A DNA stretch of 64,000 nt from Amaurobius ferox (GCA_951213105.1 OX578134.1:139103793-139167792); one strand, 5' to 3'. Shown: positions 1-13,766, counted from the first letter of the stretch. Translations and numbers: made by a program. The notes: generated by a model from the letters alone, not told the origin.

Positions 1-2500
1 TTGGAGGAGCTTTGTCCCCCTCGCGGCCGTTCTATTTAGAATGGCTTAACTTTGTCAAAACATATACAGTAAAGATAATTTCCCTTTCGAAAGATCTATA
101 TTCGTCTATATTGATTTTATACATAACTAGCAGTATACCCGTTTTTGTACTGAAAATATATTATAAAGAAACTTAAAATTCACCATCAAGTGCAAATATC
201 TATAGTATTCTAAATGACATTGTTATTCAAAACATTCCATTAAAATAATTAATTTAAGGCTCCAAAAGGGGAGTTCAAAATTCTCAATATACAAAACTCA
301 ATATTTAGGGTAGTAAAATGAAGTTCACGTATACTGCTATTTAAAATGGTTGATGAGCAGGTCCCATAATAAGAAATATTTTATTGTTAATGAAGACAAC
401 ATTAAATGAACATCTCGAAAAATTAATGACCTGAATTTTTTTTTCACGAAGATGGTTAACAATCATTGACATATTTTTCTAATTGTCCGATCGAATATTT
501 TTAATTTCTATTTAGAATAATTTACTTGCAATTTCCTATTCTGCCTTCCATTGGCAAATATCTTTGACATTTGGGTGATTTTTCATTACAAACAAATGTG
601 TCTCTGTCTCAAAGAAACATTAAGCGTTTTTTTCAAAAATGCCATGAGTGACATATTATTTTAAAGTATTATATAATTCACATAACATTAATAATTGATA
701 AGTGATAAAAAAGCTCAAAATTATTTTCTATGGACATCAAATTTTGTAGCTTTATTTTACGAGATATTACTCCAGAAGAGTATTATAGTTTTTATTTTTA
801 AAATACTAGTTATTAATCGAAGCGGTACGATAACTATAAACCCTTTGGACGTTTATATCTTCAAACCTAATAGTTAAATATATATAACTCCTTTTACTTC
901 TTTTGTTAAAAATATGGTGCACATTATGAATATATGAAATGATTTCAATATTTAAATATTTTAAATATTTTTCGAAGAGACCAAAGTTTTTATGCGAGCA
1001 ATGATTAGCTTTACTTTGATTAATTTCACTCAAAATATATTCGTAAATATAAGAGATAGATATAAATAGCAAACGACAAAAGATTCAATAGGAAATCTAG
1101 TTTCTTGATTTATAATTTGTTTTTTCAGTTTTTGAGAAATCGTCTTGCAAATTAAAGAATATTAAAATTTTTCTGTTTTCCAAATTTGTAATGTTTATAT
1201 ATCTCAAAAACTGAGAATATTAGCTATAAACTATACAAAGTAATATGCAGCCATTTGATAATTCTAAATGGATATATAATAGGATTTTGGATCGAGTTTT
1301 TAATTAAAGAACTATAGTGATTCTAATTTCGATATTTTATTATTTTGAACTGGTTTGAAAATGTTTAAAGAAGACAAACCACACACAAAGAAAAATGTAG
1401 CTCACGCGAAATAGTTTCGGTTCCATCGGAATGGAGCTGCTGTCGAATCTTTTTTAATAAAGTTGTGTATTTCAATAGTTTCTGAAAGGAATCAAATACA
1501 AAATTATTATTAATTCCATGAAAAAAATTGACATTTGCTTGAATATTTAAGATTTTTAATACTAAAAGGAACGCAGATTTGCTGCATGTATCATGTTGGT
1601 AAAAATGCCCACAGTTGTAAACATCATGCATATATGAATGGTACTATAAAACAATTAGAAGTATCCATTTCATAGAGATATCTGATGAGATGGTAGTTAC
1701 TCTACCTAAATTATGTAATTCTATTTAAAAAACGCCAAACAATATATTTGCAAGTAATATTTTTAATTTGTTCTCAACACTAATATTACGACTGGTGAAT
1801 GTCGTTTGGATTTTCTCCCTTTAAGACACCTGCAATCACCAGACAATTTTCAAAGTGATCGCAAGTGAGACGGAACTCGTCGGAACTCATCCCCTAAGGA
1901 GTCATTTGCACCCTTCTCAGTTGGGAAGAAAGTTGGGGAACAGGTTTACTTTGGATACGGGATGAAATGCTACTATTTTAAAAAAGGGTAGCGTAAGAGG
2001 TGAAATGGGACCGGTTGAAACGGAAATAAACCTGAAAAAGCTACATAGAAAGGGGAGGTCCAATCAGAACGACACTAAGTTGCAATAAGGAAACAAGTAC
2101 AATCAGGGCATCAAATAGAGTGTGGTGATATACTGTTTAAAATAAATATTTAATATTTAATTTAAACAGAAAAATTACATATACATTGATCCTTCACCTC
2201 GAACAACGTACAATGAGAATTTTCAAGAAATGCAAAACGTTGACAACTAGTACAATTACAACTAGTGTAAATTAAAAATGGGATTTTGAGAGCCTTTTGT
2301 TCGACCCTCAGGAAATAATGAAAGTTAATTAATAAACGTCTCAGAAAAACAAGGATATGCGATATTTTGAAAAATAGGAGTCAAAATCCCAAAATGAGTA
2401 TTTTTGTAACCATGCACGCTGTACCCCAGAAAAACAAAATGATCTAAGTACATGTATTGGAATAAACAAAATTGTTTAGTTGTTTCTATTGCATTAAGAT
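1..2500. other. AT-rich non-coding stretch, no gene seen
   Basis: Nothing here is recognisable as coding; every open frame is short and of low complexity. The first 46 bases are GC-rich (a GGAG...CTCCCCC-like hairpin followed by CTCGCGG) and resemble the GC-rich block at 17761-17810, so the window may open inside the end of a mobile element. Bases 1860-2060 are somewhat richer in G, but I recognise nothing there. Confidence 0.6.
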
Positions 2501-2660
2501 TAAATATTCTAAAAATATGTATAAGCAATATTTTACGTATTATTCCAGTTCACTTAAAATTTTATGTTTCGATTTCGCATTAAATATTCTAAAAATATGT
2601 ATAAGCGATATTTTACGTATTATTCCAGTTCGCTTAAAATTTTATGTTTCGATTTCGCAT
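2501..2660. repeat. 80-bp tandem duplication
   Basis: Two head-to-tail 80-bp copies (2501-2580 and 2581-2660) differ at two positions that I can see, so the duplication is fairly recent. Its core (TATTCCAGTTC...TTTATGTTTC) reappears in diverged form at about 10640 and 13200, so the duplication lies inside an older dispersed repeat. Confidence 0.9.
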
Positions 2661-2785
2661 ATGTCTTATACTTTTCGGTACATAGAGCAATTTTAAATGA
2701 AATGAGAGATAAGCAATATTATGGAAAGTTTCGTAAAATATTCTTCAGAAAAAATTACTTAAATTTAGTATATGTAAAAAAATCT

Positions 2786-3475
2786 GATGTAGGTAGTGCA
2801 TGACTTTCCTTATATAATGCAATGAATTTACTACTTTTACAGTCAAGAAATACTGTATAAAATACACGGTACTGTATTTTTATCGTTGGATTGTACATTT
2901 GGCGATTTCCCGGATAACAATACGTTAAACTCTTTCAAAATACGCAATTAGCTGATATTTTGCGCAACTCTAAATAAACAATTACCAATATTCGTAGTAT
3001 CCTCAATTAACGATATTGTCCATATATTAAAATATTTTAATAATTGATTCATCAATTACGCGTCATTTTGGTTAATTTGGCAATGTTTAAAAAAGTCGCC
3101 AAGTTGGCGACTTTTTTAAACGCCAAAATCTTGCCAAGCGTTATGGACGGAGAAATAAAGTATTCTTATAGCAGATAAATGGCTATTGGCGTCCAAATAC
3201 ATAAGTATTACTCAAAGTATCTTTTGTCATGAATGGAAGGAGTTAGATCCGCGAGAATGATGTCATTAAATTTATCGCTCAATATTACTTATGAAAAGTG
3301 AGCATATTTCTAGAGAACGGTTCATGAAGCGTTCTAAAATTTACGTTAATCGTTTTCTAATAAAAATTTACATAAGAAATGACTATTTACGTAACTTTAT
3401 AAAATATTTTTATTCGTTTCTGATTTTTTCAAAATTTCACTCGAAAATTTAGTGGGATTCTGAACATATTTGCAA
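2786..3475 (+). mobile_element. family A element, copy 1 (truncated at the microsatellite end)
   Basis: The left end matches the left end of copy 2 at 42069: a small hairpin built on ATGT(G)..., then CATGACTTTCC. The body is collinear with copies 2 and 3 (45385-46150): the GCCAAAATCT and GCGTTATGGACGG blocks, the GATCCGCGAGAATGATGTCA block and the AGAACGGTTCATG block. The right part with the CA microsatellite and terminal palindrome is missing. There is no coding capacity. It is presumably non-autonomous; transposition is inferred only from its dispersed copies. Confidence 0.7.
3085..3121. repeat. 37-bp perfect palindrome with 1-nt centre
   Basis: The arm GTTTAAAAAAGTCGCCAA (3085-3102) is followed by one G and then its exact reverse complement (3104-3121). 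It lies within family A copy 1. The matching place in copy 2 (about 42270-42320) has the left arm but a different, non-palindromic right side. Confidence 0.95.
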
Positions 3476-5937
3476 ATTTGTTCTATTAGCAAATTGCAGT
3501 TAATTGTGATTGCCTATATTATAATTTAGTTTTGTTGAAACGAAATAAGATTTTAAATGACACAGGTTCATATTTATTTTGATATTTATTACGTGTGCCT
3601 GGGCTCTGGCCCCTATATTTTGTCCCCTGTTCCCGGCAAAGTGGAACTAAGGGGTTAAAAATGTACATGTTTAAAAGGTTTGTCTTTATTCTATTTAGAA
3701 AGTTTTGAATGTATTGGTAGATTCAGACAGTTCTGGTAAAATGGCAAGTGATGTGACAGATTTTTTGGTGATGCTGGATGTGGTTTGGAATAGATGCAGT
3801 TGGTGAATTGTACGTAGCAGACAGGCGAAGAACAGGTAGAAGTTTGATCTGTTGTGGATCTGTTCGATAGAATCAAGGGTTAGCCTGGTGGATAGGATCA
3901 GAAGTAGACAGGGAATAAGTCTGCTCTACCCGAGGGGGCGGGACTGCAGACTAGGGAACACAGCTAGCTGTCGGCTGTTAGTGCAGACTTGGTTCATTGT
4001 GCAGGTCGATATCGTGCGTCTTGAACCAACTTAGATGTTTTCGTAATTTGATTACAAAAAACTTCTTACTGATAATGGGCTCACAATTAATCCAGGATTT
4101 CATGTGACGGTTTTCTTAAGTGATGAGTTCTGATGAATATTTATCTGGTTATGTAGTATTATGTGGAATCTACGTTGACACAGCAGCTGAGTGAAGTTAT
4201 TTTCTAGAAATTATGGAGGTATTGAGGAAATATTTCCCCCTTTTCTGTGACTGATTACATTCCGGAGAAAGAAAGGATGTGCCTATTTTATTTTGAAATA
4301 TATATATATTTTGCATCTTTTTAGTCGATTCTTTCAAGAGTGGCTGTCATGACTTCAGTTGTGAAGTTTTAGCAATGTCATTAATGTATGCTTTAGGTAT
4401 ATGAACTGCAATACGCTTTGTTGATGCATCTGGCGTCTCTTCTGCGCATTTGCCTTACGGTAATTTACTACAGAGGCCGACATGGATTTTGATCAAGCAT
4501 AGTCGTAGTTTGTTATTGATCTTTGGATGCGTTTCGTGCACTATCTCTGTTACAAGGTTCATTCATATGGAATGATCTTAGTTTAGGTCTGTAGTGATGA
4601 CATGGATGGTTGCTAGGGCGTCTTGTGTTATTAATAATTTTAGTGCTGCTAGGATTGCTATCTGTTACACATCTCATATTATGTTACAATCGATGAGCCT
4701 TTATGTTTAGTCTTCTACCGGTTGCTGGTATTGGTGTTCTGTCTCATTTATCCTAGAGAAGAAAATACTTCCGTTTTGCCATTTTGATACCATTTTTAAA
4801 CTTCGAATAAAGAGTCTAACGGCGTTTATATTTTCAGATCTGGTATTTATATTCATTTATAATGTGTGATAGCATGGAACTTGGTTGGTCCGCCTCGGCC
4901 ATAAAATTTCAAATTTAACCCGATTCCCAATGAGAATTAAAAGCAAATATGTCCCAACTCAGAATGTGCTTTACACTACGATTAGCTGCTGGCGTTAGGC
5001 TTGACCGTATTGCAACTACTAAAGCACAAAAAAATAGTAAATCAAACAAGTAGTCAATATTACAAATTGGGAAATATTTAAACAAAACGACTAAACTACT
5101 TTGATAATTCGTTTCATAAATTATCGTTTCATTCATTATTATAATTAATATTTTTATCCAACAAAAATACAGTAGAAAATCACAAAAGAACAGTTCGTTT
5201 ACAATTTCATTAAAGGGCGCCATCTGTTTCAAAACATATATATGATACTAATAAAATATTTTAAAAAACGTATTTATATAAAAATATCATTATAAAACTT
5301 CATTCAATTTAGAAATATTTCAGTTTATCCAACGTATATATATAAAATTTAACCCATTAATACTGAGAAAACATAAAATATTTACAGTCGTATCGCAAAA
5401 CTCACAGCCAAATAGATTAGACTTCATGACACGAAGTTCTTTTTTACGTCGCAAAGCCTTTTAATTAATTGACTAATGAAATTCATGTTAATGTTTCTTC
5501 ATTATATATTTATGTTGTTATTCTGTCATAAACAGAAGCTTTAATCCGTGGAGTACACATTTGATGCGCTTGAAAAAAGAGCGATAAATATAATTATAAA
5601 TGGATGGTGGAAAATAATCCAGACATTAAAAGAATGCATGAGATAAGTGATAGTTTAAAGACAAAACAGAAGAATTGCAATAAATGTGTGCTATAGTTTA
5701 TGAAATAAATTAATTAGTATACCTATTGTTTAACACCGCTCGAATGAAAGTTAGATTTATGATTGAAACATTGGAATTTTCTGTTAACAGGACATAAAAT
5801 AAATCCTGAAATTTTAAATATCTGAAAGATCAAGTGGAAATATAGTTTTATGACAATACTAATTACTAAACATATTATATAAATAATATTATTAAACAAC
5901 ATCAATAGTTACCAAACATTTTTTGGAGAACTTTTTA
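3476..5937. other. no gene seen; GC-richer patches at 3600-4030 and 4380-4700
   Basis: The patches 3590-3660, 3870-4030 and 4380-4700 are clearly richer in G+C than their surroundings and could be eroded transposon fragments. I could not assign them. On the minus strand 4380-4560 gives a partly open frame with no motif I recognise. At 4770-4900 an AATAAA lies in an LTR-like context, which is weak evidence only. Confidence 0.4.
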
Positions 5938-7797
5938 AATTTGTGAACTTCCACCGAGCGTTTAAGCGTAGATATTTGGATTATCAAACGTACGATTACT
6001 AATAAGCTTCATTTTACAAAATAAACTATCAATACTTATTAACATAAATTAGTATTTAATAAATTGAAATATTGAAACTACCAAAACCAAATAAAATGAT
6101 TAATATGGGGAAAATGATAGTTAAAAAAGCTTAACATAAATTAGTACATTATTTAATACTTATTAACATAAATTAGTATTTAATAAATTGAAATATTGAA
6201 ACTACCAAAACCAAATAAAATGATTAATATGGTGAAAATGATAGTTAAAAAAGCTATGCCCTAAATTTGTGAACTTCCACCGAGCATTTAAGCGTAGATA
6301 CAGGTATTAGGATTATCAAAAGTACGATTACTAATAAGTGTCATTTTACAAAATAAACTCTCAATACTTATTAACATAAATCAGTATTCAATAAATTGAA
6401 ATATTGAAACTACCAAAACCAAATAAAATGATTAATATGGGGAAAATGATAGTTAAAAAAGCTTAACATAAATTAGTACATTATTTAATACTTATTAACA
6501 TAAATTAGTATTTAATAAATTGAAATATTGAAACTACCAAAACCAAATAAAATGATTAATATGGTGAAAATGATAGTTAAAAAAGCTATGCCCTAAATTT
6601 GTGAACTTCCACCGAGCATTTAAGCGTAGATACAGGTATTAGGATTATCAAAAGTACGATTACTAATAAGTGTCATTTTACAAAATAAACTCTCAATACT
6701 TATTAACATAAATCAGTATTCAATAAATTGAAATATTGAAACTACCAAAACCAAATAAAATGATTAATATGGGGAAAATGATAGTTAAAAAAGCTTAACA
6801 TAAATTAGTACATTATTTAATACTTATTAACATAAATTAGTATTTAATAAATTGAAATATTGAAACTACCAAAACCAAATAAAATGATTAATATGGTGAA
6901 AATGATAGTTAAAAAAGCTATGCCCTAAATTTGTGAACTTCCACCGAGCATTTAAGCGTAGATACAGGTATTAGGATTATCAAAAGTACGATTACTAATA
7001 AGTGTCATTTTACAAAATAAACTCTCAATACTTATTAACATAAATCAGTATTCAATAAATTGAAATATTGAAACTACCAAAACCAAATAAAATGATTAAT
7101 ATGGGGAAAATGATAGTTAAAAAAGCTTAACATAAATTAGTACATTATTTAATACTTATTAACATAAATTAGTATTTAATAAATTGAAATATTGAAACTA
7201 CCAAAACCAAATAAAATGATTAATATGGTGAAAATGATAGTTAAAAAAGCTATGCCCTAAATTTGTGAACTTCCACCGAGCATTTAAGCGTAGATACAGG
7301 TATTAGGATTATCAAAAGTACGATTACTAATACGTGTCATTTTACAAAATAAACTCTCAATACTTATTAACATAAATCAGTATTCAATAAATTGAAATAT
7401 TGAAACTACCAAAACCAAATAAAATGATTAATATGGGGAAAATGATAGTTAAAAAAGCTTAACATAAATTAGTACATTATTTAATACTTATTAACATAAA
7501 TTAGTATTTAATAAATTGAAATATTGAAACTACCAAAACCAAATAAAATGATTAATATGGTGAAAATGATAGTTAAAAAAGCTATGCCCTAAATTTGTGA
7601 ACTTCCACCGAGCATTTAAGCGTAGATACAGGTATTAGGATTATCAAAAGTACGATTACTAATAAGTGTCATTTTACAAAATAAACTCTCAATACTTATT
7701 AACATAAATCAGTATTCAATAAATTGAAATATTGAAACTACCAAAACCAAATAAAATGATTAATATGATGAAAATGACAGTTAAAAAAGCTATGCAC
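5938..7797. repeat. 332-bp higher-order satellite, about 5.6 copies
   Basis: Unit starts, marked by AAATTTGTGAACTTCC, fall at 5938, 6263, 6595, 6927, 7259 and 7591, so the period is 332 bp after a diverged first unit of 325 bp. Units 2-5 are nearly identical; one visible difference is a C at about 7333. Each unit holds two related sub-repeats of roughly 100-120 bp containing the TTGAAATATTGAAACTACC block, marked by ATGGGGAAAATG and ATGGTGAAAATG respectively. The last unit is cut short after one sub-repeat and carries changes (ATGATG, GACAG). No frame is conserved, so this is satellite DNA. Confidence 0.95.
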
Positions 7798-9426
7798 TAC
7801 AGGTCTCACTTAAATATAAGTTAAATATAAGAAAACTTATTGGCAGAATTATTTGAAAACAATAAAACAAATTTCGTGTGAATAGAATTGACGTTTTTCA
7901 AGTAGCAATTTTTCTGAGTATCAAGTGCGGCACTAGGGAGTTTAATCTTCTTAGATACAGCATAAAACATGTAGTTTTGCTCACAATCAATTATAAACTG
8001 CTTCACAAGTAAAATCTAGTGCAAATAAAGATAAGCGAGCATACGTACGTTTCGAAAACCATTGGATTTCCATTTTCAGTACAACAAGCCCAGATTTGAA
8101 AGCCCAGATAAGCTCAAGACTATGCTGACCAAATACAAAAATCATTTTTCTATTTTTGAGTTTATGTAAGCTTTCAAGTCCAAGCTTGTTGCAATGAAGG
8201 AAATAATTTTCGAAACTTACGTATTCTCACTTATCTTTATTAACGCTGCATTTTATCTTGTGAATCAGTTCGTTATTAATATAAAGTATATTTTATGCTT
8301 CTTGATAGTTCCATGATACAAATTTTCAGTCTCCTAAAAATAGTGAATATCAAAGGGTATAGACACTAAAACTTGAACGATTTGCCAAGATCTTAGTTAT
8401 ATTTAAGAACTCTTCTGTTCGACTTCATAAAGAATGTTTAATGTAAAATTAAAATTTTTATCGAGAAATCAAATATTCAAAGTCAAAACAGAAAGTTTTT
8501 GCAGAAACTGGATAAAATATTTAATCTAAAATTTAGCTCTTTCAAGTGGGAATTTCAATATATACATGCATTAGTAATTGAATGAAAATACACATATCTT
8601 ATTAAACTCTTAATTTCGCTTGAAAGCTACACATTCTAAGTCAGCTACACATTTTTGAAACTTTAAACTATGCTATTAATGTAATATTTAATTGCAGTTT
8701 AATGTTATTTTTATCTTAAAAATAGAAGATGTAGACCTATGTTATCAACTTTGAAACTAAGTTTTGCAAGTTAGAACATGTTTAGATATCTATGCGTCAA
8801 TAAGAATGAATTAAAGTAAATCCAATTTATTCACCAATGTAAACAATTCTCATTATTACTTTAAATAAACTGGATAAATCCTGTTCCTTCAACAAGCAAT
8901 TAATCTTGTTGATTGATTAGGTACTTTGTATAAGCTAGGCAGAGCTGAAGTAGAATTTTGCTGTAGAATTTATCTAACAATGGAGGTCAAAATTTAAAAT
9001 GGCAAGTTTGGGAGGATGCATTTTCTGTTCAATATGTGATGTATTTCTTCATATAAAATCCTATACACGCACATACATAACTTTCAATACTGCTGAACTA
9101 AATACGTTATTCCCTTTATTAATTTTCTTCTTAGGAAATTTATGAAAGTATTAATGAAGGTATTTAGAGGGTATTATACCTCAAAAATGCAAACATATTC
9201 ACTAGTTTGCACATTTTCATCATAGTAATAGTTAATGTAGTAAAAAACGTTATAGTATGTAATGGAAATGATGGATACATGAAATATATGGATACTTGAA
9301 AACTTAGTCTCCAAGACTGGTTGTTGTTTACTGCATATTGTTCCGAACGCGAAAGATTCCCCTTGGTGCCTCCTTTTTCGTCTGTCTCGAAGGTGAAGAA
9401 AACAAAGGCGAAGAAAACAAAATCCA
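7798..9426. other. AT-rich stretch, no gene seen
   Basis: I see no coding frame, RNA gene or well-defined repeat here. Short stop-delimited frames have low-complexity content. Confidence 0.5.
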
Positions 9427-9869
9427 TGACGTAAGCATGATGTGAGCCCAGTGTTTCACAGTTAGAAGCAGGGTTTCTATATTTGGCGACTTTCGGAAGG
9501 TTCCAGAAACTTCTCGATAGAACGATTATTCTTTGAGATACAGATAAGTTTCTATGGATAAAGTTTCCATGTTTCTATGGATAGACTATAAATAGGAGCC
9601 AATATATGACAATATATGAGCTGCATTGAACTGTGACTCTTGTCAATATTTTGGAATTAGTAGCTGTTGTTTTGTGAAATTATTTTCGCCAGTATTTTGA
9701 GAATAGTATCGCTTATTCTGTGAAATTAGTGGAATATTTAAGTTCTGTTTGACGGTATATTGTTCTTGTTTACTTTGTACTTGTGAATAAACGCAAGTTA
9801 TCCAGAAACTTGGACTCGTTCTTTTGTCTTGTGTATACACAAACTGTTCTAGATGATAATTTCGTAACA
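9427..9869 (+). mobile_element. solo LTR, family D, copy 1
   Basis: It aligns along its length with 14752-15224. Landmarks in order are a TTTGGCGACTTTCGG-like block, TCGATAGAACGATTATTC, a TATA box (TATAAATAG, 9587-9595), AATAAA (9786-9791), the CCAGAAACTTGGACTCGTTC block and the end TTCGTAACA. A promoter and a polyadenylation signal about 200 bp apart, plus a terminal ...AACA, fit an arthropod Gypsy-type LTR. The exact 5' edge is uncertain and I found no convincing target-site duplication, primer-binding site or polypurine tract next to it. Confidence 0.7.
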
Positions 9870-10600
9870 GTATGTTTATGTCCGTCATGTGTGAAAATGG
9901 CAAAACTGAGAACACCATTGGTCATTCTATGGGGTTTTACTTGAATACGACGATTTGCAGTTCTTTTATTCTGTAAATTCTAAGAATTAACGTGGAGAGT
10001 GTTTTATGATGATTCTTTCTAGTTTTTCAAATTTGGTAAGGATGTTTGTTTAGATTTTCAGTGATCTTAAATCGAAATCATTAGTCGAAACTGCTTGATA
10101 TAAATGTATTTATATTTTATGTTCTCACAAAATAAGGAAACATTTTTGTAAATCACACACATACACAAAAATTAACATATAAAACAGAAATAATCGATAA
10201 ATGTATTTTAATATGATTTTAATATTGAACGAGGGCAAGACATGTATGGATTTTAACAAATATATTTTACAGTGCATACTGAACTGTATAAAAACGAATT
10301 ACAACAAATTATATATACCATATACGTCAAATGAAATGATATGTACCTGCACGAAGCTTGCAAGCTTTGGTGAATACATGTTTCAGTCAATCAAACAGAA
10401 CAGAAAATTATTAACACAATAATTCCAAATTATTCACAAAACATTAAGAATAATCTAAAACGGATAAATGTTTCATTCATATAAGATTTCCGTAAAATGT
10501 GCGTACTTTAGAATAGAAAACGATCATGCAGATATGCATATAAATCGCAATTTCCAAAATACGAAATCGCTAAGCACTAAAATATAGTTCCGTAAATAAG
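9870..10600. other. AT-rich stretch, no gene seen
   Basis: No primer-binding site or gag-like coding follows the LTR. Nothing else is recognisable. Confidence 0.45.
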
Positions 10601-10612
10601 TCCTAAACATAT

Positions 10613-11300
10613 TCAAACGTAATATCGCAAACAGTATTCTGGTTCACGTGGAATTTTATGTTTAAATTCCAAAATAAAACAGCTTATTACATTTTCTGCA
10701 ACAAGGAACACTCCCCAGCAAGACAATTTACAAACGATTTTTGGAAAAATTCTGGTAAGGAATATTTCAAATGTTTCAGTTCTACTTGCAAAACAGATTC
10801 CAAATTTGTACAAGTTTCTCGTATTAGGTTGATGTTAATCGGATCACTGAATTTTGTGTTAAAATATTTGTGTAAAATAATTTGGGTAAAATATTTGTTA
10901 AAGATAACTTAAAAATTTGAGCGTGCATACTATGCATAATATCAAATAATATTCTGAAGCATGAGGTATCATTGTTCAAATTTATATAAAATTGATGCAA
11001 ATGTAATAACAGTTAGACATTTTTTTAAAGGCGCTGGTTCTACTTACAAAGCGGAACCGGAAATCGTGCAAGCTCCTCGTATCAGGTTGATTTTAATAGG
11101 ATCACTAAATTTGGTATTAAATTGATCGCTGAATTTCATGTAAATCAGATAACACAAAGATACATGAAAATTTGTATGTGCGCATACTACGCAAAATATA
11201 GACCATATTCCAGAACCCGACAAGCCGAAATGGCACTGAAAATTGCTGAAATTGGCACTATATAACACTTGATACAAATGTAATAAAAATTAGAATTGTT
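10613..11300. repeat. diverged dispersed repeat, two related segments
   Basis: 10613-10900 and 10960-11290 share the series GGTTCTACTT / CAAGCTCCTCGTATYAGGTTGAT / GGATCACT-AATTT. The first segment also shares GGAACACTC...AGCAA with 13260-13280 and TTTTATGTTT with 2560-2660. Several old copies of one family seem to be present; its ends and class are unknown. Confidence 0.55.
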
Positions 11301-11549
11301 TCCTGTCCGCTAGATCTACTTACGAAATGGAATTTGAAGTAGTGTAAGATACTTGGAAATTTGCTTGTGCATGCTACACAGAACACCGACCAGTATTTAT
11401 GAACACAGAACAGTCACGATAAAAGGAATTCATTGCGAGTTTCGAAAATTTACATCTATAGATTTCAAAATATAAAAATATTGTGAAATGATATTTAAAA
11501 TGTGTCTGTTTATTTGCGTTTTAAATGCAGAATAATTTATTCTACTTTT

Positions 11550-12340
11550 ACTTCCTCTGCAATATACATGCTAATGTATAAGGGAATTATTGGAATCGTG
11601 CCGAAAATCGCAATTCGAGTTTTCGACGGATTTACAAAATTTTGTAACCTTTAGAGCACGAAAAACATCATTTTTAGCGTCACGTCTGTGTGTGTCTGTC
11701 TGCGCCATGTATGTATTCACTCAAACTGAAAATCAAATTGACCGAATTTCATAAAAAATTGTGGTAGGAAAGTTCGTTGTGGGTGACCCTGGGGATGATT
11801 ATATTTTTGTACGATATTCGGGATCAAAGAACCTGTCATTTTTTGCGAGCGCTCTTAAAAAATCCACTCTTAAAACTAAAAGACCAAATTTCTCAAAATT
11901 TGATATATAAGTCACTTGTGGATAACCCTGGTGCTGATTAGATTTGGGTACAATTCAGAAAAAATAACCTGCTGTTCTTTGCAAAATGGCCAGCAAAAAT
12001 CGACAAAATCTAAAATAAAGAAACTACATATGCTCAAATGTATTAATTAAATACTTGTCTTATACGTAATTTTTGACGACGAAAAAATAAGACCAACCCC
12101 ATTACTCTAGGATAAGCTGTTCTTGAGATATCTTAGTTTTTTCGCCTTTTCGTTACATCATCTTTAAAAATAAGTCCATTTATGAAATCTAAACCGAAAA
12201 TTGAATTAAAATTGCAAATTCAGTGTAATTTTGAATAATTATTTTGTTCAATTCAACTCAATTTAATAAATTAATAAAGGCATAAAGATAACGTGAATAT
12301 GAGTCTGCAGGGAAAGTTATGCGCTGTCCACATTTTTAAA
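11550..12340 (-). mobile_element. family B element, copy 1
   Basis: Read on the minus strand, it opens with the GTGGACAG...CATAACTTTCC end and the subterminal CCCTGCAGACTCA. It continues through a TCTTGAGATA-type block equivalent to TCTCGAGAACGG in other copies, three diverged internal repeats of the 'AAAATTT...GGT(A)..AGTCACTTGTGG' type, and a short TGTGTCTGTC microsatellite. It closes with an imperfect terminal palindrome (11550-11590). It has no coding capacity. Confidence 0.8.
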
Positions 12341-13766
12341 GCATCAGGAGTAGCTCTGTATTTTTGATTACTTTAGATAACCCATTCGCCAATGTGGATT
12401 TTCTTCCGCCAAATGAAGTTTTTATTCACCGAATTTTGTTTTGCTTTTCCATTTGAAAAATTTGATTTGATTTATGCATTCTCAAATTCCATAGATCGTT
12501 GTTTTGGGAAAGGTGTATAGTAGTATGCATTATAGTAGTATGCATTGTATAGCATTAGTTGTATACCACAATTTCAGATTTCCCAATCTCTAAATTCCCA
12601 GATCTCTAAATTCTCTAAATTCCCAATCTCAGAATTCCCAATCTCTAAAATTTTCGCCAAATAGTTTTCCAATCACCAAATTGAATTGTATTTCGCAAAA
12701 TATGACATTGCGATCGGCAGAGCCATCCCCTAAATATCACTCTATAGTTATACTGAATAAATATTTAATTGATTGCGCCAAGTATCGGAGTTGCATTCAT
12801 TTTTCTCAGACAGACAGATGGAGCGAATGTTAGAAGTTCTTATCTGTAATCAGTACTTTTGCAGAAGGTAAACGTTTTAATTTTGACGAAAAGTGATTTT
12901 AAACGAAAAAAAAAACTTTTCAAGAAGTAAAGTTCAATCCGTTTAATGGGATATCCCGGCATTGATTAATTTTTTTAATAAAATTCTAACCTATTAAGCT
13001 TAGTCAGTTCATTTAAGTTTGTCACTAATACACGCATAAAATTCTCGAGATAAAAATGGCGTACGACAGTATTCCGATCTATCATGCGTGAATTTATTTA
13101 GAGTTATATTTCCTGAAAAATATGAAATAGCTCAGCATTTTATAATGCAGTTCAGGAATAAATTCTAAAAATACTCATACGAAATATTTCGAACATTATT
13201 CCGGTTCACATGATATTTCATGTTTCAATTTCAAGAAATACCTTATTAAATTTTCCGCTACATGGAACACTCTCTAGCAAAAGAATGGATCAGCAATTTT
13301 GTTCAAGAAAGCCTTGTAAGGTATTTTCCTGAACTTTTTATTTAAATGTCTATTCCATCGAAAAATGAAATATTTCATATTGATGTACAATTTAAAGTCG
13401 TGATTATGACATTTAATAACATTTGTTGCCGTACTTAAAATAAATATTTCATAACGGGCATAATATATCGTATTTTTCATAATCGATATATTTGATATGG
13501 AAGTGGATTTGTTTACGAAAATTTAAATGTTTATTAAGTTTATAATAAAGAAAGCATTAATTAAACTAAAAGCCATTTTATTATATAAATTGTTTTATAT
13601 ACATTTAAATTTTCAGGTATGCAAATGCATGCATCCTCCAAATTTATTTGAGTATTTTTTAACGACCTTTTTCTATCAATTCCTATTAACAAATTTAAAA
13701 GAGTTGGTTACATGTATCAGTATCAGATTATTCCATATAACATTTTTTAAAAGTCGCAGAGGGAAA
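12341..13766. other. no gene seen; short-period repeats at 12519-12548 and 12576-12650
   Basis: ATAGTAGTATGCATT is duplicated at 12519-12548. A degenerate array of CCCAATCTCTAAATT-like units covers 12576-12650. A diverged copy of the dispersed repeat also seen at 10640 lies at 13190-13340. No coding sequence is recognised. Confidence 0.5.

Noticed and set aside
5938..7797. CRISPR-like regular array
   Set aside because: Whole 332-bp units are tandem, with no unique spacers, no short palindromic repeat and no cas-like genes, in a eukaryotic setting.
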